NCBI GenBank assembly: GCA_016342355.1
Contig: JAEINP010000030.1
Span: 1 to 62,401, forward strand
DNA: 62,401 nucleotides
Source of the DNA: Desulfatibacillum sp.
Lineage (GTDB): Bacteria > Desulfobacterota > Desulfobacteria > Desulfobacterales > Desulfatibacillaceae
Reading direction: 5' to 3'
Position numbers and translations under genes: made by a program. This document shows positions 1 to 8,340 of the stretch, piece by piece. Positions within the stretch are counted from its first letter, which is position 1, and each line of letters begins with the position of its first letter. The notes beneath the pieces were generated by a model. That model did no database searches and was not told the DNA's origin. It saw only the letters and a list, made by a program, of their open reading frames with translations.

Positions 1-501
1 CCCTGCGGCTATTTTTCCGATCCCCGCCATCCCTGCACATGCACATACAGCCAGATTCAACGCTACCGGTCCCGCCTGTCCGGTCCCCTTTTGGACAGGA
101 TCGACATCCATGTGGAAGTGCCCACGGTCCCTTATAAGGAACTCATGACCGACGCCCGGGCCGAGACTTCTGCAGCGATAGCCAATAGGGTGGCCAAGGC
201 CCGGGAAGTCCAGTCCCAGCGTTTTGCCCGGACCAAGATATTCTGCAACGCCCAGATGAACGGCAGGCATATGAAAGCCTTTTGCAAAGTGGATCCTTCG
301 TGCTCCCGACTGCTGGAGGCTGCCGTGGACAAGCTGGGCCTTTCCGCCAGGGGGTACAAACGCATCCTAAAGATCGCCCGGACCATTGCGGACATGGAAG
401 GGATAGTGGATATCCAGGCAACCCAGGTTTCCGAAGCCATCCAGTACCGGACCCTGGACCGCAAGGGTCAGCTTCCCGTGCAGGCGGGACTATTCATGTA
501 G
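1..501 (+). CDS. comM: ComM/YifB-family Mg-chelatase-like AAA+ ATPase, C-terminal part
   Basis: The reading frame is open from the first base, so the gene starts before the window; only the last 166 residues are here. They begin with PCGYFSDPRHPC, the cysteine-containing segment that follows the ATPase core in this family, and continue into the helical C-terminal Mg-chelatase domain (SARGYKRILKIARTIAD), ending normally at a TAG stop. Family members are AAA+ ATPases; ComM is a helicase that helps branch migration when transforming DNA is integrated. An internal TTG at 91 could be read as a start, but homology runs upstream of it. Assignment to the family is firm; the role in this organism is inferred. 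Confidence 0.85.
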   Translation, partial: PCGYFSDPRHPCTCTYSQIQRYRSRLSGPLLDRIDIHVEVPTVPYKELMTDARAETSAAIANRVAKAREVQSQRFARTKIFCNAQMNGRHMKAFCKVDPSCSRLLEAAVDKLGLSARGYKRILKIARTIADMEGIVDIQATQVSEAIQYRTLDRKGQLPVQAGLFM

Positions 502-1131
502 TTGACTTTGTGGATCACCGACAAATTGATATGCCAAGCCTCAATGCAAGGGTTCGATTAAAAAATACGGATAGCTCTTTTACTGGTTTCCTCCATGCCA
601 GGACCTCCCCCTTTTTTGTTATTGTTTTTGCCTCATAAATTGAAACCACCGGGCGGGTGGACTTTGCCTGTCGACCTGCTGATATCCCCCCAGAACAGAG
701 GCTCCATCCCGACATGGAGATAATGCAACCAGTTTCTGACAAAAGGAAAGGCTTGCCAGGAATCTTTTCTTTGAATCCCTGATTGTGGACGGTCGGGCTT
801 TCCCTGGTTATGTGGAAACCCTGAGACAGACGCTCCTCATTTGGTTGTCGCTTCTCCTGAATGGATCATGACAAAGGGAATCACCAAAGAGCATGTAGGT
901 TACGGCTTTCTTTTGATTAACCAAATTCAGTTTTTGCTATAAAAAACTTTTGCGAAGCGGTGTTGACCCGTAGAATGGTTCGTGGTATGTTTATGCCGTT
1001 GAATTAATATGTTATGGTCAGACGGTTTGTCCTACCGAATAGCGGATGACCTTGTTTGGTCCCCCAATCATGTATTCCCACGTTGGACTTCACCCGCTGC
1101 AAGACCGGGTGCTTGATCCAGGAGATTGCTG
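502..1131. other. Intergenic region, about 630 bp, no gene seen
   Basis: This long gap between the comM-like gene and the first PAS-LuxR gene has no open frame with protein-like composition. It is AT-richer than its surroundings near 900-1020 and holds one sigma-70-like promoter, listed separately. No RNA gene or hairpin terminator could be identified. Confidence 0.5.
963..991 (+). promoter_or_regulatory. Candidate sigma-70 promoter for the PAS-LuxR gene at 1132
   Basis: TTGACC at 963-968 and TATGTT at 986-991 are separated by 17 bp. The -35 is near consensus and the -10 matches at four of six positions. The position implies a leader of about 135 nt. Confidence 0.4.
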
Positions 1132-2091
1132 ATGCCATTGGAACCTACCCGCAGGAAATTGGAAGAGCGGGTTCTGGCTTTGGAAAAGAAATTGCTGGAA
1201 CAGAAGGCTCTCAACGAAAAACTGCTCACCGCCCAAGAGGAATACCGGCTTTTGGCTGAAAGCTCTACAGATGTCATATGGGCTGCGGACATGAGCCTGC
1301 GGTTCAGCTATTTCAGCCCGTCAGTATATCAGTTAAGAGGCTACACACCGGAAGAAGCCCTTACTCTGGGGCCCGAAGAAACCTTTACGCCCGATTCCCT
1401 GGCACTGCTCTTGGAAGAAGTGCGAAAGCTCACCACCGGGCGCCAGGGCGTCAGCAAGAAGCGGAATCGGCATTTTTGTCTGGAGTTAAAAATCTTATGC
1501 AAGGACGGCTCCGCCAAATGGGTGGAATGTGTTGGAACCCTTTCCGTGGACAACATAGGGACCCCCGAGGGCATTCATGGTATTGCCAGGGATGTAACCC
1601 GTCATAAAAACAACATTACAATTATGCAGGCCACAGACAAGGCGCTGAGCGCAAAAGTCCTGGAACTTGAAGAAACTAACAAGGCCATTGCCCTCCTTAC
1701 CAAAGAGGCGGAAGAAAGCGCCCGGGATTATAAAAACAAGATGACCGGCATTATCAAACGCCTTTCCGTGCCTTACATGGAGCGTTTTCAGGAAACCAAT
1801 CCCGGTAAAAATCAGAAAATATGTATGGACTTTATCGCATCATGCCTGTCTGAAATGGATGCCTATATGCCTGGCAGCTCTGATGGGGCCATGGATGTGC
1901 TTAATGCCAAGGAGTCCGAGGTAGCGCGGCTTGTGAGTATCGGCTGCACCAGCCGGGATATTGCACGGCTTCTGGACATACCCAAGAGATCCGTGGATTT
2001 TTACCGCGCCAAGATCAGGAAAAAGTTGAGTTTTCTTCCTCCAGGAAAAAGTTTGTCCCAATACCTGGTATCCTTATATAGGAAAAACTAG
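1132..2091 (+). CDS. PAS domain protein with C-terminal LuxR-type HTH
   Basis: A 319-residue cytoplasmic regulator. An N-terminal coiled coil (about 1-35) is followed by a PAS domain with the usual PAC end (EGIHGIARDVTRHK, about residue 165), a second coiled coil, and a LuxR-type helix-turn-helix near the C-terminus (AKESEVARLVSIGCTSRDIA, then KRSVDFYRAKIRKK). There is no receiver or kinase domain, so the PAS domain is probably the sensor, ligand unknown. The ATG at 1132 is preferred over the TTG at 1126 because AGGAG lies 7 bp before it. The next gene is a paralogue and a shorter relative lies at 23771. Target genes are unknown. Confidence 0.85.
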   Translation: MPLEPTRRKLEERVLALEKKLLEQKALNEKLLTAQEEYRLLAESSTDVIWAADMSLRFSYFSPSVYQLRGYTPEEALTLGPEETFTPDSLALLLEEVRKLTTGRQGVSKKRNRHFCLELKILCKDGSAKWVECVGTLSVDNIGTPEGIHGIARDVTRHKNNITIMQATDKALSAKVLELEETNKAIALLTKEAEESARDYKNKMTGIIKRLSVPYMERFQETNPGKNQKICMDFIASCLSEMDAYMPGSSDGAMDVLNAKESEVARLVSIGCTSRDIARLLDIPKRSVDFYRAKIRKKLSFLPPGKSLSQYLVSLYRKN

Positions 2092-2136
2092 CAGGCGCCC
2101 TATTTTCGCCGCCTAAATTGAAGGGATCGTGATTTA

Positions 2137-3120
2137 ATGAAGCCGCGTCAATCCGAAGAACAATTGACCTCTCGCATCCAAGAGCTTGAAACGGAAATCT
2201 CCCGGTACGAAAACGCCAATAAAGGTTTGACTGCCGTGGAAAAACACTACCGTACCCTGGTGGAAAACACCACGGATGTCTCCTGGAAATCCGGACTGGA
2301 TTTGCGCCTGGAATACTTAAGCCCATCGGTCATGAATTTCATGGGATTTGCCCCGGAAGAGTTGCACTCCCTTCTGCCCAAGGACCTGTTTTCCTCCAAG
2401 TCCATGCAAGTGGTCACTCAAAAATTAGGGGAACTGCTGGAATGCGCCCGATCCTCCATGGGCGCCATCCCAAAGACCGTCAGTTTTGAGGCAGAGGTGC
2501 TTTGCAAGGATGGTTCCACCAAATGGGCGGAGGTTACCGGAGCCGTACTCAGGGACAAGAATGGCAAGGCCCTGGGAATCTATGGAATCTCACGGGATAT
2601 CACCCACAGAAAAACCTCGGAAAAGGCGTTGGAGGAAAAGGATCAGTCCCTTTTCGCACAAACCCAAAAACTTGAGGAAATTAGCGCGACGCTAAGGAAA
2701 GCCTCAATGGTGGCGGGAAATGCAGTCCCAATGCTGCAACAATATTTGCGTATCACCCTGGAAAGTATGGTCTTGCCCTACCTGGATCGGTTGCTTACCA
2801 TGAGCCAGGACGTGGAACAAACCGCGCTTGTGAGTGTTCTCAGGTCCAACATGATAGCGCTTCTTTCCCATGTTTCAGGCCAGATCCAGGACCCCCTGCC
2901 CGAACTGTCCAGCAAGGAACTGGAAGTGGCTTGGTTGGTTCGTAATGGAGAAACCAGCCAGAACATTGCCCAGGCCATGAATATATCCAAGCGGTCGGTG
3001 GACTTTTACCGGGGCAAACTCCGCAAGAAATTCGGATTGGAGGGTCCCGGGGATAGCCTGACAGATCGTCTGGCCTACGCCACCCTGCCGCGCAGGACAA
3101 TGGCAAACCCTTCGGACTAA
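2137..3120 (+). CDS. PAS domain protein with C-terminal LuxR-type HTH (paralogue)
   Basis: A 327-residue protein with the same plan as its upstream neighbour: short coiled coil, PAS domain with PAC motif (GIYGISRDITHRKTSEKALEE), helical linker, and LuxR-type DNA-binding region (SSKELEVAWLVRNGETSQNIA, KRSVDFYRGKLRKK). The two genes are 45 bp apart, share recognisable sequence throughout and look like an old tandem duplication. No receiver, kinase or membrane segment is visible. It is probably a one-component sensor-regulator; the ligand and targets cannot be told from sequence. Confidence 0.85.
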   Translation: MKPRQSEEQLTSRIQELETEISRYENANKGLTAVEKHYRTLVENTTDVSWKSGLDLRLEYLSPSVMNFMGFAPEELHSLLPKDLFSSKSMQVVTQKLGELLECARSSMGAIPKTVSFEAEVLCKDGSTKWAEVTGAVLRDKNGKALGIYGISRDITHRKTSEKALEEKDQSLFAQTQKLEEISATLRKASMVAGNAVPMLQQYLRITLESMVLPYLDRLLTMSQDVEQTALVSVLRSNMIALLSHVSGQIQDPLPELSSKELEVAWLVRNGETSQNIAQAMNISKRSVDFYRGKLRKKFGLEGPGDSLTDRLAYATLPRRTMANPSD

Positions 3121-3244
3121 CATTTTCTTTGGAATTACTGATTGTTCTTCCGCGCACAAACTCCAGCCGGGAGATATTTCCAATTAAATAATCATGGGGC
3201 CAACGCAACAGCCACAATGTCCGCCCTGTTGACAAAACATCCGG

Positions 3245-4828
3245 TCAGGGGGTGTACAAGACCACCAGACACCGGGTTTCCGTATCCGACAAACTTCTCA
3301 ATTTATGGGGGGTTTCCGAATTAAACCGTCGGGATTCCCCGGGTTTGAGCACATGGGCCTTACTGTCCAGGGTCAGTTCCAAAACTCCCTCCAGCACAAA
3401 CACAAATTCCTCGCCTTCGTGCTTATATTCCACGGGCTTGTGATCCGTGCGCGACTCAATGGTGATCATAAAAGCGCGCAAATGCTCGTTTTCTGCGTCC
3501 GGCGTCAGGACTTCGTAGGAATAATTCTGGGTTCTTTTGGCGTAAGCCTTGGCCCGCTGATCCCGAATGGCGGTTTTTTCCTCATCCCGGAGAAAGGTTC
3601 CTGGATCAATGCCTAAAGCCCTGGCCAGTCTCAGCAGAAAACTTACGGACGGGGATACCTCGTCCGACTCCACCGAGGCAATGAATTCAGGGGTCTGTCC
3701 GGTTGCCTGGGCCAGGGCCTCCCGGGTCCACTCATGAGCTTCCCGCAACTTTTTGATGGTGCTGCCAAAACTGGATTCCCTCACGTCCACCGTGGTGCAT
3801 GCCAGGTCATCGGCCAGCTTGCGCATGACGGCCTTTTTGGCCTTCGCCGTAAACACAGGCAAAAAAGCGCGGGCGTCGGCCACCACGCCAATATGGGCGA
3901 TTTCAAACACAGGAGCCTTGGCGTCCCGGTTTATGGCCACAATGAGCCCGGATTCCGCGATGCCCGCGGTATATTGAACAGCACCGGAGGTGGCTGCGGA
4001 AATCAGCAGCTCGGGCCTGACGGTTTTTCCGGTCTGGCCGATAAGCCTTTCTTCCTCCACCCAGTGGGCCAGCACCGGCGGTCTTGTGGCCCCCACCTGT
4101 CCCCCCAGAGTGGCGGCCAGTTCCCTCACCATGCCAAATCCATCTGCACTGCCCATGCCGGCTCCGCCCACCACCACGGTTTCAGCCTCCTCCAGTCTTT
4201 TCGTACCTGGCTCCTCCGGCTCATAGGACAGCAGCCGAAGCCCTTTGGGCAGGGCTAAATCCGAAAAATCATGTGTGATCACCAAGCCGGGGTCGCCCGG
4301 AAAGGCGCAGGGTTTGAATCCATGGGGCGCCACGGTGGCGAATCCCAGGTCCGTGCCCGGGACATAGGTGATCCTGGCCATAATCCGGCCTCCCCAGGAC
4401 GGACAGACGCCCACCAAAAGGCCGTCTTCCATATCCATTTCTACGCAGTCGGCAATCAGCCCGGCGTTTTGCATGCGGGATACCCGGGCGGCCAGTTCCC
4501 GCCCCAGTTGGGTGAGGGGGAAAAAAACAAGCCCGGGTTTTTCTTTGGAAACTGCGGCGCTAATTATTTCCGCCAGGGCATCGGCGCGAGGGGAATCCAG
4601 GCCAGGATGACTGAGCACATGGATGTTATCCGCACCGTTTTGGGAACAGCGGTCCGCTGCTTCCTCCCAATTCAGGCAGGAGTGGGTTTCGTCAGGGACC
4701 ATAACCATGGCCGCCTTGGCGTCCACCTGCCGGGAGAGTTCCCTGGCTTTGCCCAACACATTGAGGGAATAGTCGAAAAATCTGTCGCTTCTCAGGTCCC
4801 CGAATACCCAGATATCTTGATTGCTCAT
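3245..4828 (-). CDS. ETF alpha subunit fused to XRE HTH and cupin domains
   Basis: A 527-residue protein. Residues 1 to about 335 are an electron-transfer flavoprotein alpha subunit with the C-terminal FAD-binding signature (IGQTGKTVRPELLISAATSG, then IVAINRDAKAPVFEIAHIGV). Residues about 356-411 form an XRE-type helix-turn-helix, and about 462-527 a small cupin barrel (HEGEEFVFVLEG). XRE-cupin proteins are normally separate transcription factors. One uninterrupted frame joins the parts, with no internal RBS or frameshift seen. It lies 19 bp after etfB, in an operon with an acyl-CoA dehydrogenase, so the ETF half probably takes electrons from that enzyme. What the C-terminal half does (DNA binding, ligand sensing, or a structural role) is open. 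Confidence 0.88.
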   Translation of the reverse strand: MSNQDIWVFGDLRSDRFFDYSLNVLGKARELSRQVDAKAAMVMVPDETHSCLNWEEAADRCSQNGADNIHVLSHPGLDSPRADALAEIISAAVSKEKPGLVFFPLTQLGRELAARVSRMQNAGLIADCVEMDMEDGLLVGVCPSWGGRIMARITYVPGTDLGFATVAPHGFKPCAFPGDPGLVITHDFSDLALPKGLRLLSYEPEEPGTKRLEEAETVVVGGAGMGSADGFGMVRELAATLGGQVGATRPPVLAHWVEEERLIGQTGKTVRPELLISAATSGAVQYTAGIAESGLIVAINRDAKAPVFEIAHIGVVADARAFLPVFTAKAKKAVMRKLADDLACTTVDVRESSFGSTIKKLREAHEWTREALAQATGQTPEFIASVESDEVSPSVSFLLRLARALGIDPGTFLRDEEKTAIRDQRAKAYAKRTQNYSYEVLTPDAENEHLRAFMITIESRTDHKPVEYKHEGEEFVFVLEGVLELTLDSKAHVLKPGESRRFNSETPHKLRSLSDTETRCLVVLYTP

Positions 4829-4847
4829 TATAATCCTGCCCGTCCGC

Positions 4848-5621
4848 CTATTGAATAAGGCCCGCGTTGACCAGCTTTTCCAGAAGTTTATCCGCCTGTT
4901 CTTCTATGGACCCTGTTATGAAATCGCATTGTTTTCCCTTGGAAGCAGGCGTCATGCCCTTGATCTTGGTGGGCGAGCCCGCATCCCCTACCTGGTCCGG
5001 GGAAAGGCCCAGCCGTTCCAGGTTCCAGGTTTCAATGGAGCCTGCAAAGGCGTCCTCGATCCCTCCCAGGCTGGCGTCCCGGGCTTTTGCGGCTTCAGGA
5101 GCCACGGTCAGGGCGCAAGGGAGATCCACGGCAAAGCGCTGGCGAAACCCATCGCATTCCGCCCCCACTTCCAGGCCATTCTCCTGAAACACAATGTCCC
5201 GGGCCTGGGTCACCAAGGGAAGGTTCAGTCCGACCGCTGTCTGCGGCCCCACCTGTCCTGTATCGGAATCCGCGGTCCGGGTGCCAAAAAGCACCAGATC
5301 ATAGGGTTCCAGCAGCCGGATGCCTGCGCACAGGGCATTGGATGTTGCCAGGGTGTCGGCCCCTGCCAAGGTTTTGTCACAAAGCAGGACGCCACGATCC
5401 ACACCCATGGAAAGGGCGGAATACAGGCTCAGGCTCGAAGTTTCAGGCCCCATGGAAAGAGCCGTGATTGTGCCCCCCAGTTCGTCCCTGGCTGCCAGGG
5501 CAACTTCCAGGGCGGATAGATCAAAGGGATTGATGGTCGTGGTGTCGGGCGTCCGGACGATTTTTCCTCCAGGGGCGTCCAACACAACGGATTTTATGCA
5601 AACAATAATGTGTATTCCCAT
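4848..5621 (-). CDS. etfB: Electron-transfer flavoprotein beta subunit
   Basis: A 257-residue EtfB, normal length. It starts with the usual strand-turn (IHIIVCIKSV), has the ADP-binding region (GTRTADSDTGQVGPQTA) and ends in a helical tail. The D-T-x-Q-V-G-P segment resembles ETFs whose beta subunit binds a second FAD, as in electron-bifurcating types, rather than AMP; this is suggestive only. It is cotranscribed with the acyl-CoA dehydrogenase (14 bp upstream) and the EtfA fusion (19 bp downstream), with which it should form the heterodimer. Confidence 0.9.
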   Translation of the reverse strand: MGIHIIVCIKSVVLDAPGGKIVRTPDTTTINPFDLSALEVALAARDELGGTITALSMGPETSSLSLYSALSMGVDRGVLLCDKTLAGADTLATSNALCAGIRLLEPYDLVLFGTRTADSDTGQVGPQTAVGLNLPLVTQARDIVFQENGLEVGAECDGFRQRFAVDLPCALTVAPEAAKARDASLGGIEDAFAGSIETWNLERLGLSPDQVGDAGSPTKIKGMTPASKGKQCDFITGSIEEQADKLLEKLVNAGLIQ

Positions 5622-5635
5622 AATTAGATTCCCTG

Positions 5636-6829
5636 TCAGAACTTGCCCAGTACCGAACGGGCTATGACAGTCCGGTGGACTTCGGAAGTGCCTTCGTATA
5701 TTCGGGTAACCCGGGCGTCGCGGAAATAGCGTTCCACGGGATAATCCTTGGAATAGCCGTATCCTCCATGGATCTGCACGGCCATATCCGTGACAGTTGA
5801 GGCGGTTTCCGAGGCAAAAAGTTTGGCCATGGCCGATTCCTTGGAAAAGGGTTTTCCAGTGTCCCTGAGCGCCGCCGCCCTGTAAACCATGAGCCGGGCC
5901 GCATCCACCTGGGTGGCCATGTCCGCTATCATGTTGGAGATGGACTGGTGTTTGGCAATGGGCACCCTAAACTGGCTCCGTTGTTTGGAGTACCGGATGC
6001 CTTCCTCCAAAGCTGCCTGGGCGATTCCCAGAGCCTGGGCCGCAATGCCGATCCGGCCCGTGTCCAGGCCTGCCAAGCCAATAGCCAGGCCCATGCCTTC
6101 CCTGCCCAAAAGATTGCCCGCGGGTATGCGGCAATCATTAAGCCTGATGGAAGAAACCGGATTGCAGCGCATGCCGCACAGGTCCTCCAGGTCTCCCACC
6201 ACAAAGCCCGGGGCGCCCCGCTCCGCCACAATCACGCTTATGCCCCTGGGACCGGCTTCCGGGTCCGTGCGCACAAAAATCAGGCAGGTGTCAGCCACGC
6301 CGCCGTTGGTGACAAACACCTTGTTGGCGTTCACCACATAGTGGTCCCCGTCCAACAGGGAAACAGCCTGGATGCCCGAGGCGTCTGACCCTGCGTTGGG
6401 CTCGGTCAGGCAAAAGGCGCCGATCTTTTTTCCTGCGGCAAGATCCGGCACCCATTTTTCCTGCTGTTCCCGAGTTCCAAAAGCCATAATGGGATGGACT
6501 GCCACGCTGTTGTGCACTGTCACGCACAGGCCCATGCCTCCGCACACTCGGGAGATTTCCTCAATGGCCACAACGTAGGATACCGAGTCCATTCCGGCGC
6601 CGCCCAGGTCCTTGGGAACCTGGATGCCAAAATATCCCAGGGCGCCCATTTTCTCCACCACTTCCCAGGGGAAACGGGCTTCCTGGTCCAGGTCCTTGGC
6701 TATGGGCGCCAGTTCCGCCTCGCAAAAGGCCCTGACCGAGCGCCGCACTTCCCTGTGTTTTTCCGTTAAAAAAGGGTTCATGGATTTCAACCGATTATCG
6801 GGATTTATGTTTGATTGAGCCAGCCACAT
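5636..6829 (-). CDS. Acyl-CoA dehydrogenase
   Basis: A flavoprotein of about 397 residues that oxidises an acyl-CoA to the 2,3-enoyl-CoA. It shows the family signatures FCLTEPNAGSDA (FAD and substrate binding) and, near the end, QIHGGYGYSKDYPVER and IYEGTSEVHR. It is the first gene of the operon with etfB and the EtfA fusion, its likely electron acceptors. The start is not certain: the ATG at 6829 has AGGGA 4 bp upstream, while the ATG at 6781 (MNPFLTEKHREVR) matches where homologues usually begin but lacks a good RBS. Chain length and branching of the substrate cannot be read from the sequence. Confidence 0.9.
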   Translation of the reverse strand: MWLAQSNINPDNRLKSMNPFLTEKHREVRRSVRAFCEAELAPIAKDLDQEARFPWEVVEKMGALGYFGIQVPKDLGGAGMDSVSYVVAIEEISRVCGGMGLCVTVHNSVAVHPIMAFGTREQQEKWVPDLAAGKKIGAFCLTEPNAGSDASGIQAVSLLDGDHYVVNANKVFVTNGGVADTCLIFVRTDPEAGPRGISVIVAERGAPGFVVGDLEDLCGMRCNPVSSIRLNDCRIPAGNLLGREGMGLAIGLAGLDTGRIGIAAQALGIAQAALEEGIRYSKQRSQFRVPIAKHQSISNMIADMATQVDAARLMVYRAAALRDTGKPFSKESAMAKLFASETASTVTDMAVQIHGGYGYSKDYPVERYFRDARVTRIYEGTSEVHRTVIARSVLGKF

Positions 6830-6919
6830 ATCGTCCCTGCATTTATCAGAATAATGGGGAAAGCAAAAGAGCAAATCCCCATATCCGGTTTTGAGGCTGG
6901 CAGGCCGGACTTTCTCCCC

Positions 6920-6948
6920 TTGACATGGCGCGTCATGAGGAATACTAT
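6920..6948 (+). promoter_or_regulatory. Sigma-70 promoter for the hydrolase at 6986
   Basis: TTGACA at 6920-6925 (perfect -35) and TACTAT at 6943-6948 are 17 bp apart. It lies inside the longer open frame that could start at 6815, which supports the later start at 6986. Confidence 0.6.
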
Positions 6949-6985
6949 CCGGCCGTTGAAAAAACCCTACCGGAAAGATTGTATA

Positions 6986-8122
6986 ATGGCATTTTGGTCA
7001 AAGCAGGAAACGCTACTGGTGGATCGGGGGACTCCCAAGCCTCCCCATTATCTCATTGCCCAGGACTTGTTCGCTCGAAAGGGTTCCCGGGAAATTTTCA
7101 TAAAAAAAATATTTTCGGCAAGAGGGGGGATACAACGTCGGGGACCGGTGATCCTGTGCCCGGGAATCGCCACAAACGCCAACCTGTATCGTATGGACGA
7201 TATGGGGGGGTTTCTGTCACTGGAAAACAATCGATCTTTTGCCACCCACCTGGCTTCGGAGGGATTCACCGTATATTGCTTTCATCCAGGCTATTCCCAA
7301 AGGGTGTACAACCGGTATGTCTCCAAACATTGCCGCCAGAGCATGTATTATGGCAAAATACGAAAGACCCCTTCCAGCCTGGATTTTGTGGAACTGGTGG
7401 ACAGGGAAGTCCCGTTAGTCCTGGAACGAGTGCGCAGGGACTCGGGGTCATCCCATATTTCCTGGATTGGTTACAGCCTGGGCGGCATGTTGATGTACAC
7501 GTACCTGGCCAAGACCCTGGACCCCTCCGTGAAAAATGTTGTCACCATAGGCAGCCCCATAACCCTGCACCAGATTTTCATACGATTTCTCCCGATGCTC
7601 AATTGGGTGACCAGCGCCCTGGGTTTTGAGGAGAGTTCCTTTGTGGGTACGGTTTCCCAGAATTTTGTTCCCATCACAAGGGCTATCCGCAGGATTCCCG
7701 GCCCCATACTCAAATACAATCCCATTGCAGCGCCCTTGTTGTGGAACCCCTTCAACATGTCCGCATTGGCGGCCAAAACCTTGTTGGGCAAGGTTGTGGA
7801 ACCGGTTCCCAACAGCCTTCAAAAATCCATTTCCACCATGATTTCCCAGGGGCTCTCCTGCAACCAATATGGTCCGGAACTTGTCAAGTCCATGGGGTAC
7901 ATCCGAAAAAACAAAACCCGTTTTCTTTTTTTCTATGGGGGGAACGATGTAATCGCCCCTCCTGATACAGTGCTTTTGGCCCACGAGATCATCACTCCCA
8001 CAGACTCGGGGAATCTCATCGGGGTGCACTCTGCAGGGCATGTGGATATGATTATCGGGGAAAACGCCCGGGAACAGGTCTGGCTTCCTGCGAGCAATTG
8101 GCTGATTGAAAGGACCCCCTGA
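6986..8122 (+). CDS. Alpha/beta-fold hydrolase
   Basis: A 378-residue alpha/beta hydrolase. The nucleophile elbow is GYSLGG (Ser), the acid is probably the Asp of YGGNDVIAP and the histidine is in SAGHVDMI. The oxyanion-strand region PVILCPGIATNANLY resembles lipases of the acid-lipase group and PHA-synthase-like hydrolases. No signal peptide is visible. The ATG at 6986 follows GGAAAG and lies just after a strong promoter; an open frame back to 6815 would overlap the divergent acyl-CoA dehydrogenase and the promoter. Probably an esterase, lipase or acyltransferase; substrate unknown. Confidence 0.8.
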   Translation: MAFWSKQETLLVDRGTPKPPHYLIAQDLFARKGSREIFIKKIFSARGGIQRRGPVILCPGIATNANLYRMDDMGGFLSLENNRSFATHLASEGFTVYCFHPGYSQRVYNRYVSKHCRQSMYYGKIRKTPSSLDFVELVDREVPLVLERVRRDSGSSHISWIGYSLGGMLMYTYLAKTLDPSVKNVVTIGSPITLHQIFIRFLPMLNWVTSALGFEESSFVGTVSQNFVPITRAIRRIPGPILKYNPIAAPLLWNPFNMSALAAKTLLGKVVEPVPNSLQKSISTMISQGLSCNQYGPELVKSMGYIRKNKTRFLFFYGGNDVIAPPDTVLLAHEIITPTDSGNLIGVHSAGHVDMIIGENAREQVWLPASNWLIERTP

Positions 8123-8340
8123 GGGGCCTGATTCATTTTTTCCTGCAATATTTTTACACTTCGGCACGATTTCTGAAAGAACACTGTTAAAAAGTGGCCC
8201 GGGAAAATTCTATACAGGGGCGTCTCCGTAAAAATACGCCCTGCCTCCCGGACCTTCACGGGTGAAAACTATAGGGAGATTGCGAGCCCTTTCGCCCTTT
8301 GCCATCCCCACAAGCAGGCCCTATGCCCGCAGGACTGTCA

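Noticed and set aside
6815-6985. N-terminal extension of the alpha/beta hydrolase
   Set aside because: It contains a consensus promoter and overlaps the divergent dehydrogenase gene.
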